Positions 45,510-54,214 are shown, numbered from the stretch's first letter. The stretch: DNA of 57,850 nucleotides from Lachnospiraceae bacterium (GCA_015258095.1 JABZIV010000010.1:1-57850); one strand, 5' to 3'. The notes: generated by a model not told the origin, from the letters alone. Translations and numbers: made by a program.

Positions 45510-46793
45510 TTATTGAAATGCCTTCTTCACCACTTCCATAATTCTCTCCTGCTCTTCTTCCGTCATCTTATTGTCGGAGGGCAGGCAGAGTCCTCTTTGG
45601 AAGATATCCGCACCTACGTCCTGCATCTCACCCTCATCGATATAGGCATTACTTTGCCCCCGTCCATTTCCAATCCTTGTTACGAAAGCATTCATCCGAT
45701 AAATGGGCTGAAGATGCATCGGTTTCCAAATAGGACGGCTTTCCGCATTAACTTTCGTGAGCATCTCCATGATTTCCTGCGGATTACTCTTTCCTTTCAC
45801 GGATTGATATAAGAAATTCTGCTCTCCTCGAACTAGCGGAGACATGGCTTCCTCATCAATCAAGATACAGCTAAGCCAAAAGTTCGGTTCGCTATTCGCT
45901 CTATCATAGGGATTCATCCTTAACGGTAAATCTTTTAATCCCTCTTTGTATCGCTCATAAATTGCTTTCTTCTCCGCAATATGTTCCTTTAAGTAGGGAA
46001 GCTGTCCACGTACCACGCCTGCAATGACATTGGACATACGGTAATTATAGCCGATTTCTTCATGCTGATACCAAGCGGCATCTTCTCTGGACTGAGTACT
46101 CCACTTTCTGACTTTATCGGCATCTTCTTTGGAATCAGTCAGAAACATCCCGCCGGAAGAACCGGTAATGATTTTGTTACCATTGAAACTGATTGCATTG
46201 TAATCGCCGAAAGTACCCGTTTCCCTTCCTTGGTATCTTGCCCCAAAAGATTCTGCCGCATCCTCAATGATGAGCGCATTATGTTTTCGGGCAATTTCCA
46301 AAATCTCATCTATCTTCCCGGGAGTTCCATAAAGATGAGCTAACACAATTAATCTCACATCCGGATAAAGGGAAAAAGCTTTCTCTAGTGCAACAGGATC
46401 CATATTCCAGGTATCCTGTTCCGTGTCGATGAAGATAGCCTCTCCATCCTCATACGCCACCGGATTCACAGAAGCATCGAAAGTCAAGTCTGAGCAGAAG
46501 ACCCTCTTCCCTTTTAGGGTTCCCTCATAGGGTTTTGCTTGTCCATAGAGTTTTTCACCCGCAAGTTTTGTAGCAAGATGCAGCGCGGCCGTTCCGGCAG
46601 AAAGTGCAACGGCATATTGACAACCTACTTGTTCTGCTACTATCCGTTCTACCTCATTGATATTTTTCCCAACGGTAGACATCCAGTTGCTTTCAAAGGC
46701 TTCCTGCATAAACGTCAGTTCTTCCCCATGCATCGTAGGGGAACTCAGCCAGACTTTCTTTTCAAAAGGCTTTATGCCATCCAATGATTTCAT
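45510..46793 (-). CDS. DegT/DnrJ/EryC1 sugar aminotransferase
   Basis: 427 aa. PLP family: ALSAGTAALHLATKL, IIEDAAESFGARY, and the Schiff-base lysine in ISFNGNKIITGS. Makes a nucleotide-linked amino sugar; closest in style to PglE/LegC type. First gene of the polysaccharide cluster after the toxin-antitoxin cassette; SD GGTAGGAAGAG is part of the 28-bp repeat at 46798-46825. Confidence 0.88.
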   Translation of the reverse strand: MKSLDGIKPFEKKVWLSSPTMHGEELTFMQEAFESNWMSTVGKNINEVERIVAEQVGCQYAVALSAGTAALHLATKLAGEKLYGQAKPYEGTLKGKRVFCSDLTFDASVNPVAYEDGEAIFIDTEQDTWNMDPVALEKAFSLYPDVRLIVLAHLYGTPGKIDEILEIARKHNALIIEDAAESFGARYQGRETGTFGDYNAISFNGNKIITGSSGGMFLTDSKEDADKVRKWSTQSREDAAWYQHEEIGYNYRMSNVIAGVVRGQLPYLKEHIAEKKAIYERYKEGLKDLPLRMNPYDRANSEPNFWLSCILIDEEAMSPLVRGEQNFLYQSVKGKSNPQEIMEMLTKVNAESRPIWKPMHLQPIYRMNAFVTRIGNGRGQSNAYIDEGEMQDVGADIFQRGLCLPSDNKMTEEEQERIMEVVKKAFQ

Positions 46794-46797
46794 CTCT

Positions 46798-46825
46798 TCC
46801 TACCCCATCTCTTCCATCACGCTCT
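46798..46825. repeat. 28-bp direct repeat, copy A (copy of dxs 3' end)
   Basis: Identical over 28 bp to 47567-47594, which is the dxs 3' end including its stop. It lies just before the aminotransferase ATG and encodes SVMEEMG plus stop out of context. The two copies flank the RelB/YoeB cassette. Confidence 0.9.
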
Positions 46826-46885
46826 TCATAGTGTGCGCTCAAAATTCATTCCGAACTCCAATCGAATGAAAATACCAAGCCATAC

Positions 46886-47155
46886 TCAACGGTTATAGTG
46901 TCCCTTGCAAGAAAGGACATACACGATTTCATCTTGTACGGAATACACAATGCGGTTCACCTCATCAATCCTTCTGCTCCACATTCCACTTAAATCTCCC
47001 TTCAATGCTTCCGGCTTTCCTATTCCTTCAAAGGGATGTCGCAGAATATCCTGCAATAATTGATTGATTCTTTTTAAGGTCTTCTTATCTTCTGTCTGCC
47101 AGTAAAGATAGTCTTCCCATGCATCTATATCCCATTGTAAGTGCAAAGCTTGCAT
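46886..47155 (-). CDS. yoeB: Txe/YoeB family toxin
   Basis: 89 aa. Typical YoeB: WEDYLYWQTEDKKTLKRIN, KPEALKGDLSGMWSRRI, NRIVYSV and the terminal KGHYNR with the catalytic His/Tyr. Ribosome-dependent mRNA interferase. It starts 2 bp after the antitoxin stop and is translated from GAGGTG there. Confidence 0.92.
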   Translation of the reverse strand: MQALHLQWDIDAWEDYLYWQTEDKKTLKRINQLLQDILRHPFEGIGKPEALKGDLSGMWSRRIDEVNRIVYSVQDEIVYVLSCKGHYNR

Positions 47156-47157
47156 AC

Positions 47158-47412
47158 TTACACCTCTATCAAGTCATGTTGCTCAAATTTCAATTTCCCG
47201 GCTTTAAAATCATGATTCTTCTTTTTCAAATATTGCATATTGCTTTCTTCATAAAACGGATCGGCAGAAAGTGGAAAGGGAATCCGATTCTCCCGAACAA
47301 CTGCTTTCAGGAAAATATTAATCGCAGTGGACATATTTAAGCCAATATCTTCAAAAGTTCTTTCCGCGTCACGCTTTACATCATCATCCACTCTTAAACT
47401 AATCTGTGCCAT
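47158..47412 (-). CDS. RelB/DinJ family antitoxin
   Basis: 84 aa from ATG 47412 (AAAGGAGG upstream). Ribbon-helix-helix start MAQISLRVDDDVKRDAE, LNMSTAINIFLKA, and NMQYLKKKNHDFKAG for toxin neutralisation. Likely represses its promoter at 47435-47463 with YoeB. Confidence 0.9.
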   Translation of the reverse strand: MAQISLRVDDDVKRDAERTFEDIGLNMSTAINIFLKAVVRENRIPFPLSADPFYEESNMQYLKKKNHDFKAGKLKFEQHDLIEV

Positions 47413-47434
47413 AGCAAGCCCTCCTTTGCATTTC

Positions 47435-47463
47435 ATTATACAGTAAATAAATTTCATTGTGAA
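47435..47463 (-). promoter_or_regulatory. Promoter of the RelB/YoeB cassette
   Basis: Minus strand -35 TTCACA (47458-47463), 17-bp spacer, -10 TATAAT (47435-47440), 22 bp before the antitoxin start. Probable site for the RHH antitoxin; no clear palindrome by eye. Confidence 0.7.
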
Positions 47464-47566
47464 TACAACGAATTACATATTTGAATAAAAAAGATTTTTC
47501 TTGCATTGCGAATTCTTAAGCTGATTATAGAAGAGTTCACGAAAGCGCTTTCCTATTTCCTACTCC

Positions 47567-47594
47567 TCCTACCCCATCTCTTCCATCACGCTCT
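47567..47594. repeat. 28-bp direct repeat, copy B (true dxs 3' end)
   Basis: Original copy, containing the last 8 dxs codons and stop. Partner of 46798-46825. Confidence 0.9.
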
Positions 47595-49329
47595 CTGCAA
47601 TGCTCTCCGGGTCCATGCCAAACTCTTTTAAGAGGGCGTCTGCGCTAAACTCGTCATAAAAGTCCTTCGGAAGACCCAGGCAGAGCACCTTCATCTCATC
47701 CATACCGTAGTAGCGGGCAATCTTCTCCCCGAGTCCGCCGTCGAGAATCCCGTCGTCGAGGCACACAAGGAGCTTATGATTCTTCTTCAAAGCGGAAAGG
47801 CATTCCTCATCCGGATGGGACAGAATCCCCGGTTCAATAAGGGTTACTTCCTTCCCGTACTTCTCCTTGAGAAGCTTTGCCGCCGCCTTGCCGACGCTGT
47901 AGAGGGATCCGGGAGCAAGAATGGCTGCGCCGAGTCCTTTCTGCACCGTATGAAAATGCGGTTTGGAGAAATCTTTCTCTATCGGAACTTCGGAAGGGAG
48001 GACGTCTCCGGACGGTGCAAGAATGAGCACCGGCCTTTCCGTCTGCTCCAGACTCCAGTCCAGCATAGCAAGGTACTCTTCCTTAAAGGCAGGCGCAAAA
48101 ACATAGAGATTCGGTATCGTACTTGCCATCGAGGCTAGATAGAGTCCGAGATGGGTTTTGTCCCGCATACCGAAAATAGACGCACTGTTCACCACGATGG
48201 TAATCGGAAGAGAATTGATGCCCGCATCATGAGACATCTGATCGTAAGCTCTCTGTAAGAAGCTTGCCGACGTGAAGAAGACCGGTTTGGCTCCCCGTTT
48301 TGCCGCGCCGGTGGCGAGGGTTACGCCACTTTGCTCCGCGATGCCCACGTCCACAAACTGCGCACCGGCTTCCTTTCTCTTCTCCTCCGAGAATCCCATA
48401 CCGCCGGGAACGCCCGCCGTAATCGCAAGAATCGAGGGGTCTTCTTTCATTTTCCGGAGAAGAAACTCGACCGTGAAATCGCTGTAATCCTCTTCTTCCT
48501 CCGCCCATTCCTTCCTTGTCTCTCCGGTCTCCCGATAGAAGGGTAGATGCCAGTGCCAGGTCTCTTTATGTTCTTCCGCATAGGGAAGGCCCATGCCTTT
48601 CCTTGTGAAAATGTGTAAGAGCACGGGACGCTGATAGGTCTTCGCCTTCTGCAAAGCCGCAATCAAGGCTTCCGTGTCATTTCCACGCTCCTCATAAAGA
48701 TACTCGAGACCCATCGCACGGAAGAGATTGTCCTTCGCTTCCCCCTTTGTTTCACGGAGTGCTTTCAGGCTCTTATACATCCCGCCGTGATTTTCTGCAA
48801 TGGACTGATTGTTGTCGTTTAAAATCAGAATGAGCGGAGTCTCCATTTCTCCGGCAACACTTAAGCCTTCCAGCGCCATACCGCCGGAGAGGGAGCCGTC
48901 TCCGATGACGGCAACGACCGACTCCTTCCCTCCTAAGAGGTCCCGTGCCTTCGCAATCCCTATTGCAAGGTCAATGGAGGTCGAAGTGTGCCCGATAGAA
49001 AAGAGATCGTAGGGACTCTCCGCCGGGTCCGTATAAGGCGCCACATCATCATAATGTGCGGGATCGGTATAGGCTTCCCGTCTTCCCGTCAGCATCTTAT
49101 GCGGATAGGTCTGGTGGGAAACGTCGAAGACGATTTGATCCTCCGGCGCATCAAAAACGGTATGCAGCGCAATCGTCGCTTCCACGAATCCGAGATCCGG
49201 CCCGACGTGCCCCATGTGTCTGCTCGCGCGCTCAATCAGGGCTTCCCGCATCTCTCCGGCAAGTTCCTTCCTTTTTTCCTTCGACAAAGCTTTCAAATCC
49301 TTCGGACTGTTGATACGTTCTAATACCAT
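47569..49329 (-). CDS. 1-deoxy-D-xylulose-5-phosphate synthase-like enzyme, divergent
   Basis: 586 aa, about 40 shorter than usual Dxs. TPP motif VAVIGDGSLSGGMALEGL, GHTSTSIDLAIGIAKARDL, and DVGIAEQSGVTLATG. The Dxs-type histidines in MGHVGPDLG and HWHLPF are kept, but EQH reads EQS and the DRAG phosphate motif reads NSAS; the GxDGxTH loop reads GMRDKTH. So the fold is Dxs but substrate binding may differ. It has its own promoter and could make DXP or a related sugar phosphate. Next to the cassette; ancestral neighbour of the aminotransferase. Confidence 0.75.
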   Translation of the reverse strand: MVLERINSPKDLKALSKEKRKELAGEMREALIERASRHMGHVGPDLGFVEATIALHTVFDAPEDQIVFDVSHQTYPHKMLTGRREAYTDPAHYDDVAPYTDPAESPYDLFSIGHTSTSIDLAIGIAKARDLLGGKESVVAVIGDGSLSGGMALEGLSVAGEMETPLILILNDNNQSIAENHGGMYKSLKALRETKGEAKDNLFRAMGLEYLYEERGNDTEALIAALQKAKTYQRPVLLHIFTRKGMGLPYAEEHKETWHWHLPFYRETGETRKEWAEEEEDYSDFTVEFLLRKMKEDPSILAITAGVPGGMGFSEEKRKEAGAQFVDVGIAEQSGVTLATGAAKRGAKPVFFTSASFLQRAYDQMSHDAGINSLPITIVVNSASIFGMRDKTHLGLYLASMASTIPNLYVFAPAFKEEYLAMLDWSLEQTERPVLILAPSGDVLPSEVPIEKDFSKPHFHTVQKGLGAAILAPGSLYSVGKAAAKLLKEKYGKEVTLIEPGILSHPDEECLSALKKNHKLLVCLDDGILDGGLGEKIARYYGMDEMKVLCLGLPKDFYDEFSADALLKEFGMDPESIAESVMEEMG

Positions 49330-49419
49330 ACGACTCCTTTCGTTCCCCGCACTCTATGCTGATTTTTCCTATTTTCTGTCTTCCGATTACGACTATTCCA
49401 CTTACAACTATACCGCGAA

Positions 49420-49448
49420 ATTATACCATGTTTTTTCCGCTTTGACAG
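49420..49448 (-). promoter_or_regulatory. Promoter of the dxs-like gene
   Basis: Minus strand -35 CTGTCA (49443-49448), 17-bp spacer, -10 TATAAT (49420-49425), with the start codon about 90 bp downstream. May also drive the polysaccharide genes. Confidence 0.65.
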
Positions 49449-49500
49449 AAAGGGATTTTCACAAAACGCTATGTTGAGGCCGGATTTACAAATTGAATCC

Positions 49501-50007
49501 CTACTGCGAATCCTCAATCAATAGGTTTTGTACTACATCACTTCTTGTAGCCAAAAAATCGGGATATAACTTATAGAGCAGATTAAAAACCTGTCGCGTA
49601 TTCTTATACTTTCCTGAACTGTGTATGCCATATATCTCTTCTACAGAATATGGCAAGGATGGTAAGTTCTCTCTCGTAATAATCACATAATAATTATCAC
49701 TGTTTTGAATCTTTTCTGCAAAGTGATTGCTTTTTACAAATTTACTGTCCTCGTCTATAAACACAATAGCATCTTTTATTCTATCCAAAGCATCTTCCCA
49801 ATACTGTCCGGATAAGCTTGTACAACGTTTATCACATTGAACCTGAATACCTGAATCGTTTCCAAGACGATCATATTCTTCTATCATGGAAAACAATGTG
49901 GTTTTTCCCGTCGCACTGTCTCCTTTGATTAAAGTAATATTTCGCTTAACCGAAAAGGAAAAATGAATCCGTTTATTTTGTACAACAATTTGATGTTTCC
50001 CTTTCAT
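49501..50007 (-). CDS. Small P-loop protein paired with DUF4869
   Basis: 168 aa. Contains Walker A GDSATGKTTLFSM (about 30-42) and IVFIDEDSKF as a possible Walker B. No further domain recognised. Its ATG directly follows the stop of the DUF4869 gene (TAAATG), so the two are coupled. Function unknown. Confidence 0.65.
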   Translation of the reverse strand: MKGKHQIVVQNKRIHFSFSVKRNITLIKGDSATGKTTLFSMIEEYDRLGNDSGIQVQCDKRCTSLSGQYWEDALDRIKDAIVFIDEDSKFVKSNHFAEKIQNSDNYYVIITRENLPSLPYSVEEIYGIHSSGKYKNTRQVFNLLYKLYPDFLATRSDVVQNLLIEDSQ

Positions 50008-50463
50008 TTAGTAATCCTCCAGTGGTATCTTTAAAGCTTCTTCTAAGTAGCTTTTATAGTCATTTACCTGTTTTCCACTGTTTAATATCAATGCAGAGAA
50101 GCCTTGAACCTCACTAAAATCCATAATGTGATGTAAATTAATCGTCAAATCCTTCTTAGAAGCAATAGCCAAAATCCACTTCGCACAATTATCTCCACAT
50201 GCCGAAGCGTTGAAAATTACTCCACTTTCCTCGTAAGCCATAAGGAGAAGGGTCTTAACACCACCGGAAAGACGTTCCGGTGGAATCGGTCCCAAGACCG
50301 GACTCTCAATAAGATGCCCGCTCACTACTTCTGAATGGTCAACATCTCGAATCATTTCTTTCGCAAAATCTGTTTCCAGCCATTCTTCTTCATACTGATT
50401 ATTAAAGTAAATCGAGGGAGTATAAATGGCTTTTTCCATTTCTCCAAAAACTATTTTCAGCAC
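50008..50463 (-). CDS. DUF4869 domain protein
   Basis: 151 aa matching DUF4869 by MLKIVFGEMEKAIYTPSIYF, SGGVKTLLLMAY and NLHHIMDF with AACGDNC-like cysteines in ASACGDNCAKW. Family has no known function. Paired with the P-loop gene. Could be a two-gene conflict or sensor module, but that is a guess. Confidence 0.7.
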   Translation of the reverse strand: MLKIVFGEMEKAIYTPSIYFNNQYEEEWLETDFAKEMIRDVDHSEVVSGHLIESPVLGPIPPERLSGGVKTLLLMAYEESGVIFNASACGDNCAKWILAIASKKDLTINLHHIMDFSEVQGFSALILNSGKQVNDYKSYLEEALKIPLEDY

Positions 50464-50477
50464 AATCTTTCTCCCTT

Positions 50478-51047
50478 CTAAAAAAACTCTTTCTCTTTTC
50501 TCCTTCTCCTTACTTCCTGTCGAAGGTAGCGGAGGGTCTCCTTCTCTCCTTGATCCTTCAGGAGCGTGAGCAGATATTCTATCTCTTCCCGGGTTTTTTC
50601 ATGAATGAGGGGCGAGTTCCGCATTTTCTCATAGTAAATATAGGGACTGGCGTCCGTGTACTTCTCCCCGAGGTAGTTCTTCGATGCCGCGACCCTGTCA
50701 CAGAACATCTCCGCAACATAGCGATACGGCATACGACAACCGATCATGCGATGCACATTTTCCAGATCATAGTCGCACCAGTACTCAAAATGATGCTTAT
50801 TACGTCCCTTATGGTGTAACCACGCCGGAGAAGTCCCGGTCAGAATCCGCTCTACGCCGTTCGGACTTTTATACCCCTTGTAATACTTGATTCCCGTTTT
50901 AAATTCGGTGAAGCTATACTTCGAGAGGTCATGCAGCAAGCCCTGCTTATATAAGCCTACAGAAAAGCAGAGCCGCATGACGAGCAGCTTATGCTTCGTA
51001 ATCGTTTTAAAGTGCCCGACGGCATTATGAAAATATTCCCGTATCAT
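50478..51047 (-). CDS. DUF5662 family protein
   Basis: About 189 aa from ATG 51047 (GGGGTGG upstream). Conserved GLLHDLSKYSFTEF and HHKGRNKHHFEYW are rich in histidine, as in a metal-dependent HD-like hydrolase; the family function is unknown. Ends in an Arg/Lys tail. Small gap to DUF4869. Confidence 0.75.
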   Translation of the reverse strand: MIREYFHNAVGHFKTITKHKLLVMRLCFSVGLYKQGLLHDLSKYSFTEFKTGIKYYKGYKSPNGVERILTGTSPAWLHHKGRNKHHFEYWCDYDLENVHRMIGCRMPYRYVAEMFCDRVAASKNYLGEKYTDASPYIYYEKMRNSPLIHEKTREEIEYLLTLLKDQGEKETLRYLRQEVRRRRKEKEFF

Positions 51048-51143
51048 CAAAACAACCACCCCTGTCTCTATAACTGTATCTATATCTTTATTCTTCTATC
51101 TTTATCTGTCCATCTTTATCTCTCTACCCTTGTCTTCCTGCCT

Positions 51144-51923
51144 TTATTTTGTTTTTTTCGCGCTATATCTTTCCCAGTATTCGCCGAGAGCAAAGCTCGG
51201 ATAACCGTAGATAAAACCGTATGTAATAAAGCAAAGAAGTAACGCACCACCGACATCCAGTACGGAGTGCTGCTTCAAAACCAGTGTAGCAATACAAATC
51301 AGGATGCAGAGGAGCCCGGATGCAAAACGCACAAACCTGCCATAGCGCGCCTCCCGAAGATTCTTACTCTTCATCAGCGCAATATGCATACAAAGAGAAT
51401 TATAGGCATGAATACTCGGAAAGACATTCGTCGGCGTGTCAATACGGTACAGCCTCTTCACCATAATCAGGAAAATATTTTTATCCGGAAGGTAGGCGGG
51501 ACGGAAATCGGTTCCGTTCGGATAAATCTCGCAAATTACAAGGCTCGCAATCATTCCCACAAAGAGGAAGAGACTCACTTTGTAAAAGTCCTCCTTATTC
51601 ACCAGAAGAAAGTAGGCAAGACCCGTAAAAATATAAAGAAACCAGAGGAAGTACGGCACAATAAAAACAGCATAAAAGGGGATCAAATCATCGAGATGCG
51701 TGTGCATGATGTGATACCCCGTGCTCACCGTGATTCGACTCTCCAGAGAGCGAAACCAAAGAGGATACACTATACCAATCCATAGTACATTGCCATAGCG
51801 GTAACGGTAGAAGAAACAAAGAAAGCGTCGAAAGGCGGGGTGACGTCCGGCAAAGTGCTGTACCCGACTTCCCCTGTATCGTTCTACTATTCTATTACAA
51901 AGTAAATTAATCCATTTTTCCAT
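51144..51923 (-). CDS. PAP2 superfamily membrane phosphatase
   Basis: About 259 aa from ATG 51923. Several membrane helices; motif C2 FPSIHAYNSL and motif C3 VLKQHSVLDVGG (Ser/His, His/Asp) are clear, C1 near KRLYRIDTP is weak. Likely dephosphorylates a lipid or prenyl diphosphate. An upstream frame to 51989 overlaps the tRNA terminator and is unlikely to be used. Confidence 0.8.
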   Translation of the reverse strand: MEKWINLLCNRIVERYRGSRVQHFAGRHPAFRRFLCFFYRYRYGNVLWIGIVYPLWFRSLESRITVSTGYHIMHTHLDDLIPFYAVFIVPYFLWFLYIFTGLAYFLLVNKEDFYKVSLFLFVGMIASLVICEIYPNGTDFRPAYLPDKNIFLIMVKRLYRIDTPTNVFPSIHAYNSLCMHIALMKSKNLREARYGRFVRFASGLLCILICIATLVLKQHSVLDVGGALLLCFITYGFIYGYPSFALGEYWERYSAKKTK

Positions 51924-51969
51924 TCCTGATTCCCGTTTCCAAAAGGCAAAGTGTAGAAAAAACGATAAA

Positions 51970-52015
51970 CGCAAAAGGAGCTGAAACAACCCTCTTCAGA
52001 ATGTTTCAACTCCTT
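51970..52015 (-). terminator. Terminator after tRNA-Met
   Basis: 14-bp stem AAGGAGTTGAAACA with TGTTTCAGCTCCTT (one G-U), 13-base loop, then a TTTTG run and more T on the minus strand. Just 5 bp after the tRNA. Confidence 0.75.
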
Positions 52016-52020
52016 CACTC

Positions 52021-52094
52021 TAGCGAGAGGGGGACTTGAACCCTCGACACCACGGGTATGAACCGTGTGCTCTAGCCAGCTGAGCTATCTCGCC
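52021..52094 (-). tRNA. tRNA-Met (anticodon CAT, elongator type)
   Basis: Acceptor GGCGAGA with TCTCGCT, discriminator A, D arm with AGCTCAGCTGG, anticodon loop TTCATAC, T arm GTTCAAGTC. It has the elongator features; tRNA-Ile2 with modified CAT is the alternative. No CCA encoded. Confidence 0.93.
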
Positions 52095-52127
52095 TCAAAC
52101 AGTCGCCGGAATCGGACAGCTGTTCAG

Positions 52128-52173
52128 AAAAAAATTCCGACCCAGGCTGCGTATAACACGCAGACCGGACCGA
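52128..52173 (-). terminator. Terminator-like hairpin between tRNA-Val and tRNA-Met
   Basis: 6-bp stem CTGCGT/ACGCAG (loop GTTAT) extended by about ten more pairs with several G-U, then seven T. It would end much of the tRNA-Val transcript. The 33 bp left before tRNA-Met have no clear promoter. Confidence 0.6.
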
Positions 52174-52177
52174 ACTA

Positions 52178-52250
52178 TGGGGCCTACAGGGCTCGAACCT
52201 GTGACCCTCTGCTTGTAAGGCAGATGCTCTCCCAGCTGAGCTAAGACCCC
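52178..52250 (-). tRNA. tRNA-Val (anticodon TAC)
   Basis: Acceptor GGGGTCT with AGGCCCC, discriminator A, D arm AGCTCAGCTGGGAGAGC, anticodon loop CTTACAA, T loop TTCGAGC. Complete cloverleaf without CCA. Confidence 0.95.
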
Positions 52251-52277
52251 GCAGTCGCTAAAATTGGCGACCAGTAA

Positions 52278-52306
52278 ATGATACTAAAGCGTAAGAACTT
52301 TGTCAA
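52278..52306 (-). promoter_or_regulatory. Promoter of the tRNA-Val gene
   Basis: Minus strand -35 TTGACA (52301-52306), 17-bp spacer, -10 TATCAT (52278-52283), 27 bp before the tRNA. Confidence 0.75.
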
Positions 52307-52383
52307 TAAAAAATTTATTTCTCTCACGAATTTGTACGATTGTAAGAATCTGCATCCGTTCCTAAAAATCAACAAGGAAAATC

Positions 52384-53106
52384 CTACTCTATCGTTATCT
52401 CCGGGTGTTCCCGATCCACGATTGTTTTTGTGATAATCTCCGCCCCGACATACTGCGATAATAGCTGACTAAGCTCATCCAGTGCAGCTTGCAATTCTTC
52501 CCTTCGCTCCGGCTCAACGCACTCCATGGCAATAAATTCTCTCGTTGTTTCCTCGCTTACTTCTGTCCGTTTTCCATCTCTCCAGTTCCAACAGCGACAA
52601 ATCACACCGGCTTGATCATAATACGCAATTTCATCGGGAAGGGGCGGCTCCATTTTCTCTGAACCGATCGGCCAGAATTCTTCTCCCCCCTTCATGATAC
52701 CAAGATGAATATCTCCCTGAAAGGCATCCATATTCTCGGCACCAATCGGAAAAGCGTGCTTTAGAGAAATCGCATTACTAATATCCACTGTCGGCGCAAT
52801 CGTTCCCACCGGAGTTCCTTTCAGAACTCTCTTCAGGAGTGCTTCCAGAGAGCACCTCGCCCCTTTCTTCGTCGGAAACTTGGAATATGCTTCTCTCCAC
52901 GCCTGAACGACATCATTTTCCGAAATGGTTTCATTCGGAACAAAACGCCTTGCGTCTTCATTTGCCTTTGTGAGAAGATACTGAATCTCCGCTGCCTTCT
53001 CCTGATTCAATTGAATGGACTCTTGCACATTTTTCACTGTGAGAACAGCAATTGTAGCATCCGGAAAAATCTTCCAAAATCCCTCATCAACAACAAACTT
53101 CTTCAT
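52384..53106 (-). CDS. B3/B4 tRNA-binding domain-containing protein
   Basis: 240 aa resembling the B3/B4 editing domain of PheRS beta: KGARCSLEALLKRV, TVDISNAISLKHAFPIGAENMD, ENDVVQAWREAY and GGEEFWPIGSEK. Free-standing members may bind or hydrolyse mischarged tRNA or amino-acid derivatives; unproven. GGAAAGGAG precedes ATG 53106. It stands just before the tRNA genes. Confidence 0.75.
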   Translation of the reverse strand: MKKFVVDEGFWKIFPDATIAVLTVKNVQESIQLNQEKAAEIQYLLTKANEDARRFVPNETISENDVVQAWREAYSKFPTKKGARCSLEALLKRVLKGTPVGTIAPTVDISNAISLKHAFPIGAENMDAFQGDIHLGIMKGGEEFWPIGSEKMEPPLPDEIAYYDQAGVICRCWNWRDGKRTEVSEETTREFIAMECVEPERREELQAALDELSQLLSQYVGAEIITKTIVDREHPEITIE

Positions 53107-53199
53107 TTTTATATTCTCCTTTCCACCGTTTCATTGCTCCTTTTCTATAGACTTTCCGGGAGCAAAAGTTTTTTACCGTCGTCCAACTTTTTCCTGCCG

Positions 53200-54132
53200 T
53201 TACAGTTTGTTTATCGCTGTTCTTTTTCTTACCGCCTTCTCTTTCAGTCTATCAAAGGGCGTCGTAATCGCATCCGTCGGACAGACCTTCACGCACTCGC
53301 CACAGCGGATGCATTCGAGGCCTGTCTGATTCTTCGACATATCCACTTCCATCCCGCAGGCTTTCCTGCATTTTCCGCAGTGAATACAGGTATTTTCATC
53401 GACCCGGTACTGAAAAAACGACAGTTTATTGAAAAAGGCATAAAATGCGCCGAGCGGACAGAGGAACTTGCAAAACGGACGATAGACGAAGACAGACAGA
53501 ACAAGCACCAGGAGCAGAATACCGCTCTTCCAGAGAAAGAGCTTCCCGAGCGTCGCACGAATGCCTTCATTTGCAATGGCGAGAGGAATACCCCCTTCGA
53601 GAATCCCCTGCGGGCAGATGTATTTACAGAAATAGGGAGGCGCCATCCCGAAGGAATCGGTAAAAAATGCACTCATCAAAAGGACGACAAAGAAAAGCAG
53701 GAAATACTTGAGTCCTTTCAGAACCGCGAGCTTCTCTGTAGAGCACTTCCTCCCCGGTATCTTATGAAGGAGTTCCTGCACCAGTCCAAAAGGACAAAGA
53801 AAGCCGCAGACTGTGCGTCCGAGGAAAACGCCAATGAGAGAAAGCATCCCCACAATATAAAAGGAAAACTGATATTGCAGAGACCCCGCCACTGCCTGCA
53901 ACGCCCCAATCGGGCAAGACCCCGCCGCTCCCGGACAGGAATAGCAATTTAAGCCGGGCGTGCAGAACCGTTTTCCGCTTCCACTGTAGATTTTCCCTTT
54001 GAAAAAATTACCGAGATAGGGATTGGAAAGGAGCGTTACGCCAATCTGTGTTCCCACTCTATGCATCCGAAAAAGAGAGAAGCCCTTGCTTCCCCCTATT
54101 CTTTTTTTATTTCCGGTTAAACTTTTCCGCAT
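53200..54132 (-). CDS. NapH-like membrane 4Fe-4S protein
   Basis: About 310 aa. Several membrane helices with two CxxxCP-type motifs, VCGFLCPFGLVQE and FCKFLCPLGAFYAFF, and two ferredoxin clusters, CIHCGKCRKAC and CIRCGECVKVCPTDAI. Electron-transfer subunit at the membrane. Comes after the 54-aa CXXC gene and the TlpA-like gene, so it may drive a thiol-redox path. ATG 54132 follows AGGAAG. The 75-bp gap before it has tandem TCCTTACTC units. Confidence 0.85.
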   Translation of the reverse strand: MRKSLTGNKKRIGGSKGFSLFRMHRVGTQIGVTLLSNPYLGNFFKGKIYSGSGKRFCTPGLNCYSCPGAAGSCPIGALQAVAGSLQYQFSFYIVGMLSLIGVFLGRTVCGFLCPFGLVQELLHKIPGRKCSTEKLAVLKGLKYFLLFFVVLLMSAFFTDSFGMAPPYFCKYICPQGILEGGIPLAIANEGIRATLGKLFLWKSGILLLVLVLSVFVYRPFCKFLCPLGAFYAFFNKLSFFQYRVDENTCIHCGKCRKACGMEVDMSKNQTGLECIRCGECVKVCPTDAITTPFDRLKEKAVRKRTAINKL

Positions 54133-54214
54133 TTCCACTTCCTTACTCTACCACTTCCTTACTCTATCGCGCTCAAACCAGCCTTCCTGTCCTATCGCGC
54201 GCAAAGCGCCCTTC

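Noticed and set aside
53011..53952. 313-codon plus-strand open frame
   Set aside because: Antisense to the NapH-like gene and the B3/B4 gene start; Arg/Lys-rich with no motif.
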